Assembly (NCBI GenBank): GCA_016712405.1
Contig: JADJRD010000001.1
Coordinates: forward strand, 248,001-312,000
Direction of reading: 5' to 3'
DNA length: 64,000 bases
DNA from: Cellvibrio sp.
GTDB taxonomy: Bacteria; Pseudomonadota; Gammaproteobacteria; Pseudomonadales; Cellvibrionaceae
Shown here: positions 43,496 through 52,890 of the stretch, piece by piece
Numbering within the stretch: the stretch's first letter is position 1
Layout of the letters: each line of letters opens with the position of its first letter
Notes under the pieces: generated by a model
Seen by the model: only the letters and a program-made list of their open reading frames with translations
Database searches by the model: none
What the model was told of the DNA's origin: nothing
Translations under genes and position numbers: made by a program

Positions 43496-45704
43496 ATGGC
43501 ATTACCGACTTTCTCACAGTTAAACAACATTCAGGGTAAATCTGCATTTTCCTCAATCAGTGGGGCAGGTAAGGGAAATTTAGGTATACCTCTGCTCTTG
43601 TTGATGTTGTTGGCGATGATCATATTGCCCATTCCTGCATTACTTCTTGACGTGTTTTTTACCTTCAATATTGCGTTGTCTCTCGTGGTTTTATTGGTTA
43701 GCGTTTACGCCTTGAGACCATTAGATTTTGCCGCTTTTCCAACCATATTGTTGATAGCCACTTTATTGCGTTTGGGGTTGAACGTAGCCTCTACCCGTGT
43801 GGTGTTACTTGAAGGTCACGATGGCGGTGATGCTGCCGGTAAAGTCATTGAAGCCTTTGGCAATGTGGTCATTGGCGGTAATTACGCAGTCGGTGTTGTG
43901 GTGTTTGTCATCTTGATGATCATCAACTTTGTCGTGGTCACCAAGGGCGCTGGGCGTATTTCCGAAGTCAGTGCGCGCTTCACATTGGACGCTATGCCAG
44001 GAAAGCAAATGGCGATTGATGCCGACTTGAATGCAGGGTTGATCGACCAGGACACGGCTCGTGCGCGTCGCAAAGAAGTGGCAGCTGAAGCAGACTTTTA
44101 TGGTTCGATGGACGGTGCCAGCAAGTTTGTCCGTGGTGATGCTATCGCGGGCATTATGATTATGTTTATCAATGTCTTTGGTGGTTTGGGAATAGGGATG
44201 ATCCAGCATGATCTGGAGTTTGGCGATGCCATGGAAAAATACACTTTGTTGACCATAGGTGATGGTTTGGTTGCCCAAATACCTTCACTCCTTTTGTCTG
44301 TCGCCTCTGCCATTTTGGTCACCCGTGTTAACACTTCGCAAGATATGGGTGCGCAGATGGTGAGCCAAATGTTCACCTCACCCAAAGCCTTAGCAATATC
44401 CGCTATCATTATGTTAATTATAGGGATTATCCCTGGCATGCCTCATTTTGCTTTCTTAAGTTTGGGGCTAATTTGCGCAGCCTTGGCCTATTATATTTTC
44501 TGGAAACAACAGCAACCCGAAGTGGTTGAACAAAGCCAATACATTCCTGCCGGTAGTGGTATGGGCGATTTCAGTCCTTCTCCGGGTTCAGCCACGCTAT
44601 CCCCACCCCGAACACCACCAGCATTGCCATCCGCCAATCAAGAACCTGCGAGCGAATTAAGTTGGGATGATGTTCAGCCAGTTGATGTGATCGGTTTGGA
44701 AGTTGGTTATCGATTAATTCCCATGGTCGATAAAAATCAAGGCGGTGAGTTGCTGGGGCGAATTAAAGGCGTTCGCAAAAAGTTGTCACAGGATATGGGT
44801 TTTTTGATTCCCTCAGTTCACATTCGCGACAACCTGGATTTAATGCCTACTGGCTATCGTATTAGTTTGATGGGGGTTTCTGTTGCCGAAGCCGATGTTT
44901 ACCCCGACAAAGAATTGGCGATTAATCCCGGCCAGGTGTTTGGCAATCTGGAGGGTGTGAAAACCAAAGACCCTGCATTTGGGCTGGATGCAATCTGGAT
45001 TAACCCCGGCTTGAAAGAACAAGCGCAAACATTGGGCTACACAGTGGTGGATGCCAGCACAGTTGTCGCCACTCATCTGAATCAGCTCCTACAAGATCAC
45101 ACCCATGAATTACTTGGGCATGAAGATGTTCAGAAACTCCTGGATATGTTGGCCAAGACATCACCTAAGTTGGTTGAAGAGTTGGTTCCAGGCACTCCTA
45201 AGCCTTAACGTTTTCCATAAGGTTCTGCAAAACCTGTTACGTGAAAGAGTGCCCATCCGCGATATTCGCTCAATTGCAGAAGCATTGGCGGGCAATAATT
45301 CACGCAGTCAGGATCCCGTCGCCTTGACCGCATTGGCGCGTGTCGCTTTGAGTCGGCAAATCGTGCAAGCCATTGTTGGTAAAGGACAAAATATCCCTGT
45401 CGTCACCCTGGAGCCGAGTCTGGAACAGTTATTGCTGAACAGTGTGCAACAGGCACAAAAAGCTGGCGCCGACGACAGCGCGTTTATAGAGCCGAGTTTG
45501 GCCGAACGTTTTCAGCAGTCCGTGATCAGTGCGGCTGAGCGTCAGGAGATGTCAGGGAAACCGCTGATTTTACTGGTGGCCGCCCCTCTAAGATTTATGT
45601 TGGCGCGTTTTGTTCGTCATGCAGTGCCTGATATGAAAGTACTGGCTTACACCGAAATACCGGACAACAAGCAAATCAGTATTGATGCGTCTGTTGGGGG
45701 CTAG
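43496..45704 (+). CDS. flhA: Flagellar export apparatus protein FlhA, frameshifted here
   Basis: FlhA is the main membrane and substrate-docking protein of the flagellar type III export gate. The first frame (to 45208) has about eight helices followed by the cytosolic domain, with the conserved DAMPGKQMAIDADLNAGLID loop. At about 45188-45192 one extra base shifts the frame. Removing it joins LVEELVP to ALLSLNVFHKVLQNLLRERVPIRD and the rest in the second frame. The total is 735 residues, normal for the family. The defect falls in a short CCAGG context rather than a long homopolymer. The downstream flhF, fleN and fliA genes are intact. Confidence 0.9.
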
Positions 45705-45713
45705 TGGGGAGTT

Positions 45714-45822
45714 TCCCCTCTCCCTAACCCTCTCCCACAAAGGGAGAGGGAACGGATAGTGCCAGCGATGAGAGATGTTTAGTAGAAATATGATCTGCCC
45801 ACTCTCCCTTGATGGGAGAGGG
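45714..45822. repeat. Palindromic repeat, CCCTCTCC type, before flhF
   Basis: CCCCTCTCCCTAACCCTCTC with its complement forms a stem (45714-45750), and a second, shorter stem CTCTCCCTTGATGGGAGAG follows (about 45801-45819). It fills the gap between flhA and flhF. It belongs to the same type as the repeat at 48236-48349. Confidence 0.85.
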
Positions 45823-45848
45823 TGAAACAGCTAACCGAGGAGTCCATC

Positions 45849-47354
45849 ATGCAAGTGAAACGATTTATCGCCGCTGATATGCGCCGCGCTCTGGAAATGG
45901 TTCGTCAGGACATGGGGCCTGATGCCATTATTCTTTCCAGTAATCGTGTTCCTGAAGGCGTGGAATTATTGACGACCTTGGGTTCGGATTCTGAATTGGC
46001 AAAACTACAGCAGCAACCCTTCGGGCGATTGAACTCAAGTTCTGCATCACCACTCTTGAGTGACGGCCAATTTGCTGGCGGCTTGGCAAAATCACTTGAG
46101 CCTACCGCATCTTCTCCTGTGTTAACCAAAGTGCCTGATCATCCCAATGCCGGAAAAACCGGAAAGGAATTGGTGGATGAGATAGAGCGTGCACGCCAAA
46201 AAATGGCGATGACCAAAAAAGCGGAAGAGTCCGCTAAAGAATTATTGGTCGGGAAAAATATGAAGGTGAATGCAGGGATTCCGCGAAGTCGTAATGTAGT
46301 AGACCCCACCCTAACCCTCCCCTTCCCAGGGGAGGGGACAGTTCCTCCCCCTGGGAAGGGGGAGGCTAGGAGGGGGTCAACCAAGTCTGGTTTGGTCACC
46401 GCCGCTGAACGTTACCCCTTGGTGGATGATGATTCTCTGGATTTTACTCAAGATAACGCATCGCAAATTTCTGATCTTCAAGCAGAAATTGCTGATATGC
46501 GTTTTTTGCTTGAACAACAATTGGAGCGTTTAACAGGAGTGGCTGCGCCCAAAGGTGCTTCACCCGTAATGACCAACATTGTGCGTAGACTTGAGCGTTT
46601 GGGATTACCTCAAGAGGCTATTGGAAAAGTGTCAGGAAGTCTGCGTCGACTGAAATCCGTGAATGAGGCATGGGCCGATGCACTGGCGACTCTCGCACAT
46701 CAGTTACCAGTGAAAGGGCAGGACATTGTGGATCAAGGCGGCGTGTTTGCCTTTGTTGGCCCGACCGGGGTTGGTAAAACTACCACTATTGGAAAATTGG
46801 CGGCTCGTTATGTACTGAAGCATGGAGCAGACAAAGTCGCCTTGATTACTACCGATACCTATCGCATCGCTGCACACGATCAATTGCGCTCACTTGCACG
46901 CATTTTGCGAGTACCCGTACGTGTCGTAAATGAATCTCAATCGCTCGATGGATTGCTGAAAAGTTTGCGTCAATGTTCATTGATATTGATTGACACTGCA
47001 GGCTTTCGTCATGGTGATCCTGCATTGAAACAACAATTGGAATCGCTCGCGGCATTACGACAAATCAAAACCTATTTGGTTATGTCCTCTAACAGTCAAC
47101 CACAAATGTTGAAAGCTTCGGTACATGCTTACGGTGTGGCCAATCTGCAAGGTTGTGTCTTAACTAAATTGGATGAAACGACCAGTCTGGGCGAGGCACT
47201 GGGTGTGGTATTGCAGTCGCAATTGCCATTGGCTTACACCACCGATGGACAGGATATTCCCAAGCATATTGAGGTCGCCAAAGCCCATCAATTAGTGGCA
47301 AAAGCAGTTTCTTTGTTGAAAACCAATTCCGTATCTATACTCAGTTCAAACTGA
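45849..47354 (+). CDS. flhF: Flagellar biosynthesis GTPase FlhF
   Basis: FlhF is an SRP-type GTPase that places the flagellum at the pole. ATG 45849 follows GAGGAG by seven bases and gives the conserved MQVKRFIAADMRRALEMVR start. The GTPase NG domain near residues 300-500 has GPTGVGKTTTIGKL (P-loop), TTDTYRIAAHDQL, DTAGFRHGD and TKLDETTSLG. At 501 residues it is longer than many homologues. About 26 residues (152-177, Pro/Gly-rich) are encoded by an inserted palindromic repeat in the variable N-terminal region. Confidence 0.94.
   Translation: MQVKRFIAADMRRALEMVRQDMGPDAIILSSNRVPEGVELLTTLGSDSELAKLQQQPFGRLNSSSASPLLSDGQFAGGLAKSLEPTASSPVLTKVPDHPNAGKTGKELVDEIERARQKMAMTKKAEESAKELLVGKNMKVNAGIPRSRNVVDPTLTLPFPGEGTVPPPGKGEARRGSTKSGLVTAAERYPLVDDDSLDFTQDNASQISDLQAEIADMRFLLEQQLERLTGVAAPKGASPVMTNIVRRLERLGLPQEAIGKVSGSLRRLKSVNEAWADALATLAHQLPVKGQDIVDQGGVFAFVGPTGVGKTTTIGKLAARYVLKHGADKVALITTDTYRIAAHDQLRSLARILRVPVRVVNESQSLDGLLKSLRQCSLILIDTAGFRHGDPALKQQLESLAALRQIKTYLVMSSNSQPQMLKASVHAYGVANLQGCVLTKLDETTSLGEALGVVLQSQLPLAYTTDGQDIPKHIEVAKAHQLVAKAVSLLKTNSVSILSSN
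46302..46378. repeat. Palindromic repeat inserted in frame within flhF
   Basis: This 77-base element begins GACCCCACCCTAACCCTCCC and ends GGCTAGGAGGGGGTC, with inner complementary arms (CTTCCCAGGGGAGG against CCTCCCCCTGGGAAG). It keeps the flhF frame open and adds a Pro/Gly-rich loop. It is the same family as copies at 17981, 54851 and 60003. Confidence 0.9.
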
Positions 47355-47402
47355 TTTTTGTAACTCGCCAAACTTGGCGTCCGATAGCTGGAGTTATACC
47401 TA

Positions 47403-48230
47403 ATGAGTCAAATGCGTCCCGTTCAGGTGATAGCAGTATCCGGTGGAAAAGGCGGTGTGGGCAAAAGCAATATCGCCGTTAATCTTAGTATCGCCTTAGC
47501 TGAATTACGCCGTAGGGTTGTGTTGCTGGATGCCGATTTGGGGCTAGCCAATGTGGATGTTCTCTTGGGAATTAAAGCCACGCATACGCTGGCAGATGTT
47601 CTGGCAGGAACGCACAGTTTACGAGACGTTTTGGTCACGGGTCCGGCGGGTTTGAAAATTGTGCCGGCTTCTTCGGGTGTTCAGCGCATGGCGGAGTTAA
47701 GCTCAAGTGAACATGCCGGTTTAATCAATGCATTCAATGAGTTATCTGATCAAGTTGATGTATTGGTTATTGATACTGCTGCAGGTATTTCGGATACGGT
47801 TGTCAGTTTTGTCAGAGCAGCGAATGAGGTGATAGTCGTGGTTTGTGACGAACCCTCATCGATTACCGATGCTTACGCGCTGATTAAATTGTTGAATAAA
47901 GAATATGGCATGCAACGTTTTCGTGTTGTGGCCAATATGACACGGACTCCACAGGAAGGATTGAGCATGTTCAATAAGCTCAACGGAGTCTGCGAGCGTT
48001 TTTTGGATGTCACTCTACAGTTTGTCGGGCAAGTACCCTTCGACGAAATGGTGCGTAAATCGGTGCAAAAACAAAAAGCGATTTTGGAATTTGCGCCCAC
48101 CTCAAAAGCGGCACAAGCCCTCCGCCAAATTGCACAGCAGGTTGATCAATGGCCCCTACCGAATTCACCGACAGGTCGATTGGAGTTTTTTGTTGAGCGA
48201 TTACTGCAGGCGGCGAATTCGAGGTATTAA
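47403..48230 (+). CDS. fleN: Flagellar number regulator FleN/FlhG
   Basis: FleN is a MinD/ParA-type ATPase that limits flagellar number, acting with FlhF and FleQ. The 275-residue protein has the deviant Walker A SGGKGGVGKSNIAVNL at residues 14-29. LLDADLGLANVDVLLG and VLVIDTAAGISDTV follow, then VCDEPSSITDAYALIK. The order flhF-fleN-fliA is the normal one. A repeat element lies between fleN and fliA. Confidence 0.95.
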   Translation: MSQMRPVQVIAVSGGKGGVGKSNIAVNLSIALAELRRRVVLLDADLGLANVDVLLGIKATHTLADVLAGTHSLRDVLVTGPAGLKIVPASSGVQRMAELSSSEHAGLINAFNELSDQVDVLVIDTAAGISDTVVSFVRAANEVIVVVCDEPSSITDAYALIKLLNKEYGMQRFRVVANMTRTPQEGLSMFNKLNGVCERFLDVTLQFVGQVPFDEMVRKSVQKQKAILEFAPTSKAAQALRQIAQQVDQWPLPNSPTGRLEFFVERLLQAANSRY

Positions 48231-48235
48231 GAGTT

Positions 48236-48349
48236 CCCCCTCTCCCTAACCCTCTCCCACAAGGGGAGAGGGACAGATTTTCCCCTGTATCAAGTAAACA
48301 GGGAGTCGGCTCCCTCTCCCCTTGTGGGAGAGGGCTGGGGAGAGGGGGA
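48236..48349. repeat. Long palindromic repeat between fleN and fliA
   Basis: CCCCCTCTCCCTAACCCTCT (from 48236) is complementary to AGGGCTGGGGAGAGGGGGA (to 48349), with inner copies of CTCTCCC...GGGAGAG stems and a CCCTGT/ACAGGG stem between. The composite is over 110 bases and fills the intergenic region. Confidence 0.88.
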
Positions 48350-48378
48350 CAAAAACAAATTGAAAAATAAGGTAACAA

Positions 48379-49122
48379 ATGGCAGCAGTCGATGGTTTAG
48401 CCATGTATGAAACGAGTCCCTCCGTTGATAAGGCCATCAACATTGAGGATTACGCCCCATTGGTCAAACGTATTGCCTACCACATGATGATGCGCATGCC
48501 CGCCAGTGTTCAGGTTGATGATCTGATACAAGCGGGAACCATCGGTCTTATCGAAGCGTCCCAAAAATACGATGCCTCTCGCGGTGCCAGTTTTGAAACC
48601 TATGCAGGTATTCGTATTCGCGGTGCCATAGTGGATGAAATGCGTCGTGGCGATTGGGTGCCGCGTTCAGTTCATCGCAATGCGCGTCGTGTTGCCGAAG
48701 CGGTTTCCATAGTGGAAAACCGAACCGGGCGTGACGCCAAAGATGTTGATGTTGCACAAGAGTTAGGGGTGTCGCTGCAAGAATATTATTCAATGCTGCA
48801 AGATGCCAACTCAGGCCGTCTATTCAGCTACGAAGAAACCTTTGGCGAAGAAGACAGCAATATTGATGGCTCGGAGCAGGGCTTGTCATTTAATAGCCCG
48901 GTTGAAACCTTGCAGCAAGATGGCATCAAAAAAGCCTTGGCAAAAGCCATTGGGCAATTGCCAGAGCGTGAACAAATGGTTTTGTCGCTTTATTACGATC
49001 AAGAATTGAATCTAAAAGAAATTGGATTGGTGTTGGGTGTGAGCGAATCGCGTGTGTGCCAAATTCACAGTCAAGCCACTATCAAGTTGCGTCAAAAAAT
49101 GTCCAGTTGGATACCCGGTTAG
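48379..49122 (+). CDS. fliA: Flagellar sigma factor FliA (sigma-28)
   Basis: FliA directs RNA polymerase to late flagellar and chemotaxis promoters. The 247-residue protein has region 2 (MMMRMPASVQVDDLIQAGTIGLIEA, GASFETYAGIRIRGAIVDEMRR), region 3, and region 4 with the helix-turn-helix LPEREQMVLSLYYDQELNLKEIGLVLGVSESRVCQIHSQA. Length and order (fleN-fliA-cheY) are as in Pseudomonas. Confidence 0.96.
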   Translation: MAAVDGLAMYETSPSVDKAINIEDYAPLVKRIAYHMMMRMPASVQVDDLIQAGTIGLIEASQKYDASRGASFETYAGIRIRGAIVDEMRRGDWVPRSVHRNARRVAEAVSIVENRTGRDAKDVDVAQELGVSLQEYYSMLQDANSGRLFSYEETFGEEDSNIDGSEQGLSFNSPVETLQQDGIKKALAKAIGQLPEREQMVLSLYYDQELNLKEIGLVLGVSESRVCQIHSQATIKLRQKMSSWIPG

Positions 49123-49253
49123 CAATCGACATTCGGTGAGCTGATCAGTATTTAGAATCAAAATGAAGGTTTGTCTTGTTAAAAACTGGCTAGAGTCATA
49201 ACAGCGACTAAACTAAGAATTAAGTTTTTCCCTAGGGGTAAGTGGAGGTTGCA

Positions 49254-49637
49254 TTGGATAAGAATATGAAGATCCTGATTGTTGATGACTTTTCAACAAT
49301 GCGCCGGATTATCAAAAACCTGTTGCGTGATTTGGGTTTCTCCAACACCCATGAAGCAGATGATGGTCAAACCGCTCTGCCCATGTTGAAGAATGGAGAT
49401 TTTCAATTTTTGGTCACCGACTGGAACATGCCAGGCATGACAGGAATTGATCTGTTAAAGGCAGTTCGTGCAGACGAAAAATTGAGTACGCTTCCAGTGT
49501 TGATGGTGACGGCAGAAGCCAAGCGCGATCAGATTATCGAAGCGGCGCAAGCAGGCGTAAATGGTTATGTGGTTAAGCCATTTACTGCGCAAGCGTTAAA
49601 GGAAAAAATCGACAAGATTTTTGATCGTGTGGGTTAA
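49254..49637 (+). CDS. cheY: Chemotaxis response regulator CheY
   Basis: CheY, once phosphorylated by CheA, binds the flagellar switch. The TTG at 49254 follows GGAGG by five bases and is the best start; ATG 49266 (MKILIVDDF) is an alternative 17 bases from that site. The receiver has the acidic pair VDD, phosphoacceptor Asp in VTDWNMPG, the conserved Thr (MVTAEAK), and Lys in VVKPFT. It closely matches Pseudomonas CheY by motif memory. Confidence 0.95.
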   Translation: MDKNMKILIVDDFSTMRRIIKNLLRDLGFSNTHEADDGQTALPMLKNGDFQFLVTDWNMPGMTGIDLLKAVRADEKLSTLPVLMVTAEAKRDQIIEAAQAGVNGYVVKPFTAQALKEKIDKIFDRVG

Positions 49638-49670
49638 CGGCCTGTTGGTCAATAACGATAAGGCCTGCCT

Positions 49671-50474
49671 ATGACAGCGCAAATTGAAGATATCCAAGAA
49701 GATTTTATTGCCGAATTGAAAGAGTGTGCAAAACTCTTAACTGAAAAATTGCAAGCTAATCAATTCGAAGAAGCTTCCGAGCTTATTCAAACCATTACGC
49801 ACTCCCGTGATCAACATATCTTTCAAGCAGTGGGAAAACTCACACGTGGATTACACGATGCCATAGTGAATTTTCATGTGGATGTTGATCTCTCTAACGA
49901 ACCGCCAAAAGTTGAAAATTCCGATATTCACGATGCGTCGGATCGTTTGAATTATGTGATCGATATTACGCAAAAAGCCGCTAATCGTACTATGGATATG
50001 GTGGATCAGGCTGCACCCATTGCCATGAATTTGGGTCAAGAAGCCAACACACTTCGCGATGAGTGGGCGAGATTAAAGCGTCGTGAAATGACACCCAATG
50101 AATTTCGTGAACTCTATGATCGGATAGATGGTTTTCTGGGGCAAATGGTGGTGGGTACCACACAATTAAATGAGAATTTTCAAAATATTGTATTGGAACA
50201 AGGTTTTCAGGATTTAACCGGCCAAGTGTTAAAGAAAGTGATTGGCTTAATAAAAGATGTGGAAAAAGATTTGGTGAGTTTGGTGCGCATGGCAGGTCAG
50301 GTTGAAGAAATTACTGGCTTGGGTGGTGATGCTGAAGTTGTTGAACATGACAAAGAAATTTTTACAAAACGCAAAACAGAAGCAGAGGGACCACAAATGC
50401 ATGCTGCCGATAGAAAAGATGTGGTGGCATCACAAGATGAAGTGGATGATCTTTTATCCAGTTTAGGTTTCTAG
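49671..50474 (+). CDS. cheZ: CheY phosphatase CheZ
   Basis: CheZ dephosphorylates CheY-P. The 267-residue protein is mainly helical, with the catalytic-region sequence NFQNIVLEQGFQDLTGQVLKK (Gln is the likely active residue). It ends in the C-terminal CheY-binding peptide QDEVDDLLSSLGF. The latter resembles four repeats in the adjoining cheA product. It lies 33 bases after cheY and 26 before cheA. Confidence 0.93.
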   Translation: MTAQIEDIQEDFIAELKECAKLLTEKLQANQFEEASELIQTITHSRDQHIFQAVGKLTRGLHDAIVNFHVDVDLSNEPPKVENSDIHDASDRLNYVIDITQKAANRTMDMVDQAAPIAMNLGQEANTLRDEWARLKRREMTPNEFRELYDRIDGFLGQMVVGTTQLNENFQNIVLEQGFQDLTGQVLKKVIGLIKDVEKDLVSLVRMAGQVEEITGLGGDAEVVEHDKEIFTKRKTEAEGPQMHAADRKDVVASQDEVDDLLSSLGF

Positions 50475-50500
50475 GAAAACCTTGTCTCGGAGATGAGTAG

Positions 50501-52852
50501 ATGAGTTTTGGTGATGACGAGGACATACTCCAGGATTTTCTGGTTGAGGCGGGCGAAATTTTAGAGCGCCTTTCGCAACAACTGGTTGATCTTGAGCAGC
50601 GCCCCGATGATAAAAATTTATTGAATGCAATCTTTCGCGGTTTTCATACTGTAAAAGGTGGTGCCGGATTTTTATCTTTAACACCTATGGTGCAATGCTG
50701 TCACGTCACAGAAAATCTGTTCGATATATTGCGAAACGGTAAGCGCACCGTCACATCCGAATTAATGGATGTGGTATTGCAAGCATTGGATTTAGTCAAT
50801 CAACAATTTGAGTTGGTTTCAGCAAGAGAAGAATTGCCGCCCGTTGAAGAATCGTTAATCGCTGCATTGGAAAGATTGGTTTCTTGTGCGGATTTAGAAG
50901 AGGGTGCTGGTCAGGCAGAGGTTGAATCCGAAGCGGTGGATTCGGATCAGCATACAGAACTAGCTTCCTCCAAGCCCGCAGGTGATATTACTGACACAGA
51001 ATTTGAAGATTTATTGGATGCTATTGCTGAGCCTGAGTCTTCATCTTCAAGTTCTTCTGGTTCTTCATCAGTTACCGGTGACGATATAACAGATGATGAA
51101 TTTGAAAATTTATTAGATCAATTGCATGGAAAAGGTAAAGGTCCCGGCGTAAATGCACCTGCTGCTCCTGCTCAAAAAACGGAGAAGGTTGCTCCGGTAG
51201 TGAGTGCCAGTGCTGCGACGGGAGATGATATCAGCGAGGATGAATTTGAAGCATTGCTCGACCAATTGCACGGCAAAGGTAAAGCGCCTACTGCAAAATC
51301 TTCTGCACCGAGTTCAGCCCCGGCTAAAGCGGCGGCACCAGTTGCTGCGACAGCATCCAGCGGCGGATCATCTGATTTAATTAATGATGATGAATTTGAG
51401 GCATTACTGGATCAGCTACACGGAAAAGGCAAGGGGCCAACAGCAACAACAGATGCTAAACCTGCCGCATCCAGCACAGAAGTTAAAAAAGAAATTCCCA
51501 AAGTACAAACACCAAAATCAGAACCTAAAAAAGAACCGGCAAAAGTTGAGCCTGCAAAAGTGGCAGCACCAAAAGCCGTCACAAAACCAGCTGAACCTGC
51601 AAAATCTGCAGCCCCAGCGGCAACACCGGCTCCCGCTGCAGCAGCAGCTGCAGCTGATAAAGATGCTGCTGGTGTTGAAACCACAGTGCGTGTCGATACA
51701 CAGCGACTCGACGACATCATGAATATGGTGGGCGAATTAGTATTGGTGCGCAACCGTTTGGTGCGATTGGGTAATTCATCCAATAATGAACAGCTGGTAA
51801 AAGCGGTCGCGAATTTAGATGTTGTGACAGCTGATTTGCAAACATCAGTAATGAAAACCCGCATGCAACCGATCAAAAAAGTATTTGGTCGATTCCCGCG
51901 AGTGGTGCGTGATCTTGCGCGCAGTTTACGTAAAGAAATTAATTTGGAATTGGTGGGTGAAGAAACCGATTTGGATAAAAATCTGGTTGAGGCATTGGCT
52001 GATCCTTTAGTGCATTTGGTACGAAACTCGGTTGATCATGGAATTGAATTTCCAGATGATCGCGAAGCAAAAGGCAAGCCGCGTATCGGACAAGTTATTC
52101 TGGCAGCTGAGCAAGAAGGCGATCATATTTTGTTATCCATTAGTGATGATGGTAATGGAATGGATCCCATTAAATTACGTCGCATTGCCGTTGAAAAAGG
52201 CATGTTTGATGAAGACACGGCTAATCGTTTGTCAGACACTGAAGCTTACAATTTAATTTTTGCGCCTGGATTTTCAACCAAAAAAGAAATTTCAGATGTG
52301 TCAGGCCGTGGCGTTGGCATGGATGTAGTGAAGACTAAAATTACACAGCTGAATGGCAGTGTGGATATACATTCAGAATTGGGTAAAGGTACAAGGTTTG
52401 TTATTAAAGTACCTTTGACATTGGCGATTATGCCAACGCTCATGTTTATTTTGGGTAAACAAACCTTTGCATTCCCGTTAGTGAGCGTGAATGAAATTTT
52501 CCATATGGATTTAACCAAATCTCACGTGGTAGATGGGCAAGATTGTATATCGATTCGTGAACAAGCAATTCCACTGTTTTATTTAAAAGATTGGTTGGTG
52601 AAAGGACCCAAGAGTTCACATCCAGACAATGCTCATGTGGTGATAGTCACAGTAGGAACGCGCCGGGTTGGATTTGTAGTGGATCAATTAATTGGTCAAG
52701 AAGAAGTAGTGATTAAACCTTTGGGCAAAATGTTGCAAGGAACTCCAGGTATGGCTGGTGCCACCATTACAGGTGATGGTGCGATTGCGCTAATTTTGGA
52801 TATTCCCAGTTTGTTGCGTCGTTATGCAAAAGGTTCCTGGAATCACGGTTAA
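50501..52852 (+). CDS. cheA: Chemotaxis histidine kinase CheA with repeated linker motifs
   Basis: The 783-residue protein starts with an Hpt domain (phosphoacceptor His49 in FHTVKGGAGFL). There follows a long low-complexity linker (about 135-390) in which no P2 domain is evident. Four copies of a DDEFEALLDQLHGKGK-type motif lie there, at about residues 162-176, 195-214, 243-263 and 292-313. Next are the P3 dimerisation helices (VDTQRLDDIMNMVGELVLVRNRL), the ATPase domain with HLVRNSVDHGIE, SISDDGNGMD and GRGVGMDVVK, and a CheW-like domain. An Ala-rich run (near 373-385) ends the linker. Confidence 0.95.
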   Translation: MSFGDDEDILQDFLVEAGEILERLSQQLVDLEQRPDDKNLLNAIFRGFHTVKGGAGFLSLTPMVQCCHVTENLFDILRNGKRTVTSELMDVVLQALDLVNQQFELVSAREELPPVEESLIAALERLVSCADLEEGAGQAEVESEAVDSDQHTELASSKPAGDITDTEFEDLLDAIAEPESSSSSSSGSSSVTGDDITDDEFENLLDQLHGKGKGPGVNAPAAPAQKTEKVAPVVSASAATGDDISEDEFEALLDQLHGKGKAPTAKSSAPSSAPAKAAAPVAATASSGGSSDLINDDEFEALLDQLHGKGKGPTATTDAKPAASSTEVKKEIPKVQTPKSEPKKEPAKVEPAKVAAPKAVTKPAEPAKSAAPAATPAPAAAAAAADKDAAGVETTVRVDTQRLDDIMNMVGELVLVRNRLVRLGNSSNNEQLVKAVANLDVVTADLQTSVMKTRMQPIKKVFGRFPRVVRDLARSLRKEINLELVGEETDLDKNLVEALADPLVHLVRNSVDHGIEFPDDREAKGKPRIGQVILAAEQEGDHILLSISDDGNGMDPIKLRRIAVEKGMFDEDTANRLSDTEAYNLIFAPGFSTKKEISDVSGRGVGMDVVKTKITQLNGSVDIHSELGKGTRFVIKVPLTLAIMPTLMFILGKQTFAFPLVSVNEIFHMDLTKSHVVDGQDCISIREQAIPLFYLKDWLVKGPKSSHPDNAHVVIVTVGTRRVGFVVDQLIGQEEVVIKPLGKMLQGTPGMAGATITGDGAIALILDIPSLLRRYAKGSWNHG
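50984..51439 (+). repeat. Four coding repeats in the CheA linker
   Basis: The encoded motifs are DITDTEFEDLLDAI, DDITDDEFENLLDQLHGKGK, DDISEDEFEALLDQLHGKGK and DLINDDEFEALLDQLHGKGK, separated by Ala/Pro/Ser-rich spacers. The DEFExLL core resembles the CheZ C-terminal peptide and the FliM N-terminal EIDALL peptide, both known CheY-binding sequences. Confidence 0.85.
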
Positions 52853-52890
52853 TTTCGTTGTGACCAATGCGCTGATGTGGAGAAAAAGCG

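Noticed and set aside
45188..45208. Programmed ribosomal frameshift in flhA
   Set aside because: There is no slippery heptamer or downstream structure, and similar single-base breaks occur in many genes here.
45105..45704. Separate 199-codon protein after flhA
   Set aside because: From LLSLNVFHKVLQ onwards it is the missing C-terminus of FlhA; the earlier part is out-of-frame flhA sequence.
49123..49253. Sigma-28 promoter before cheY
   Set aside because: No sequence close to TAAAG-N-GCCGATAA with proper spacing was found in this gap.
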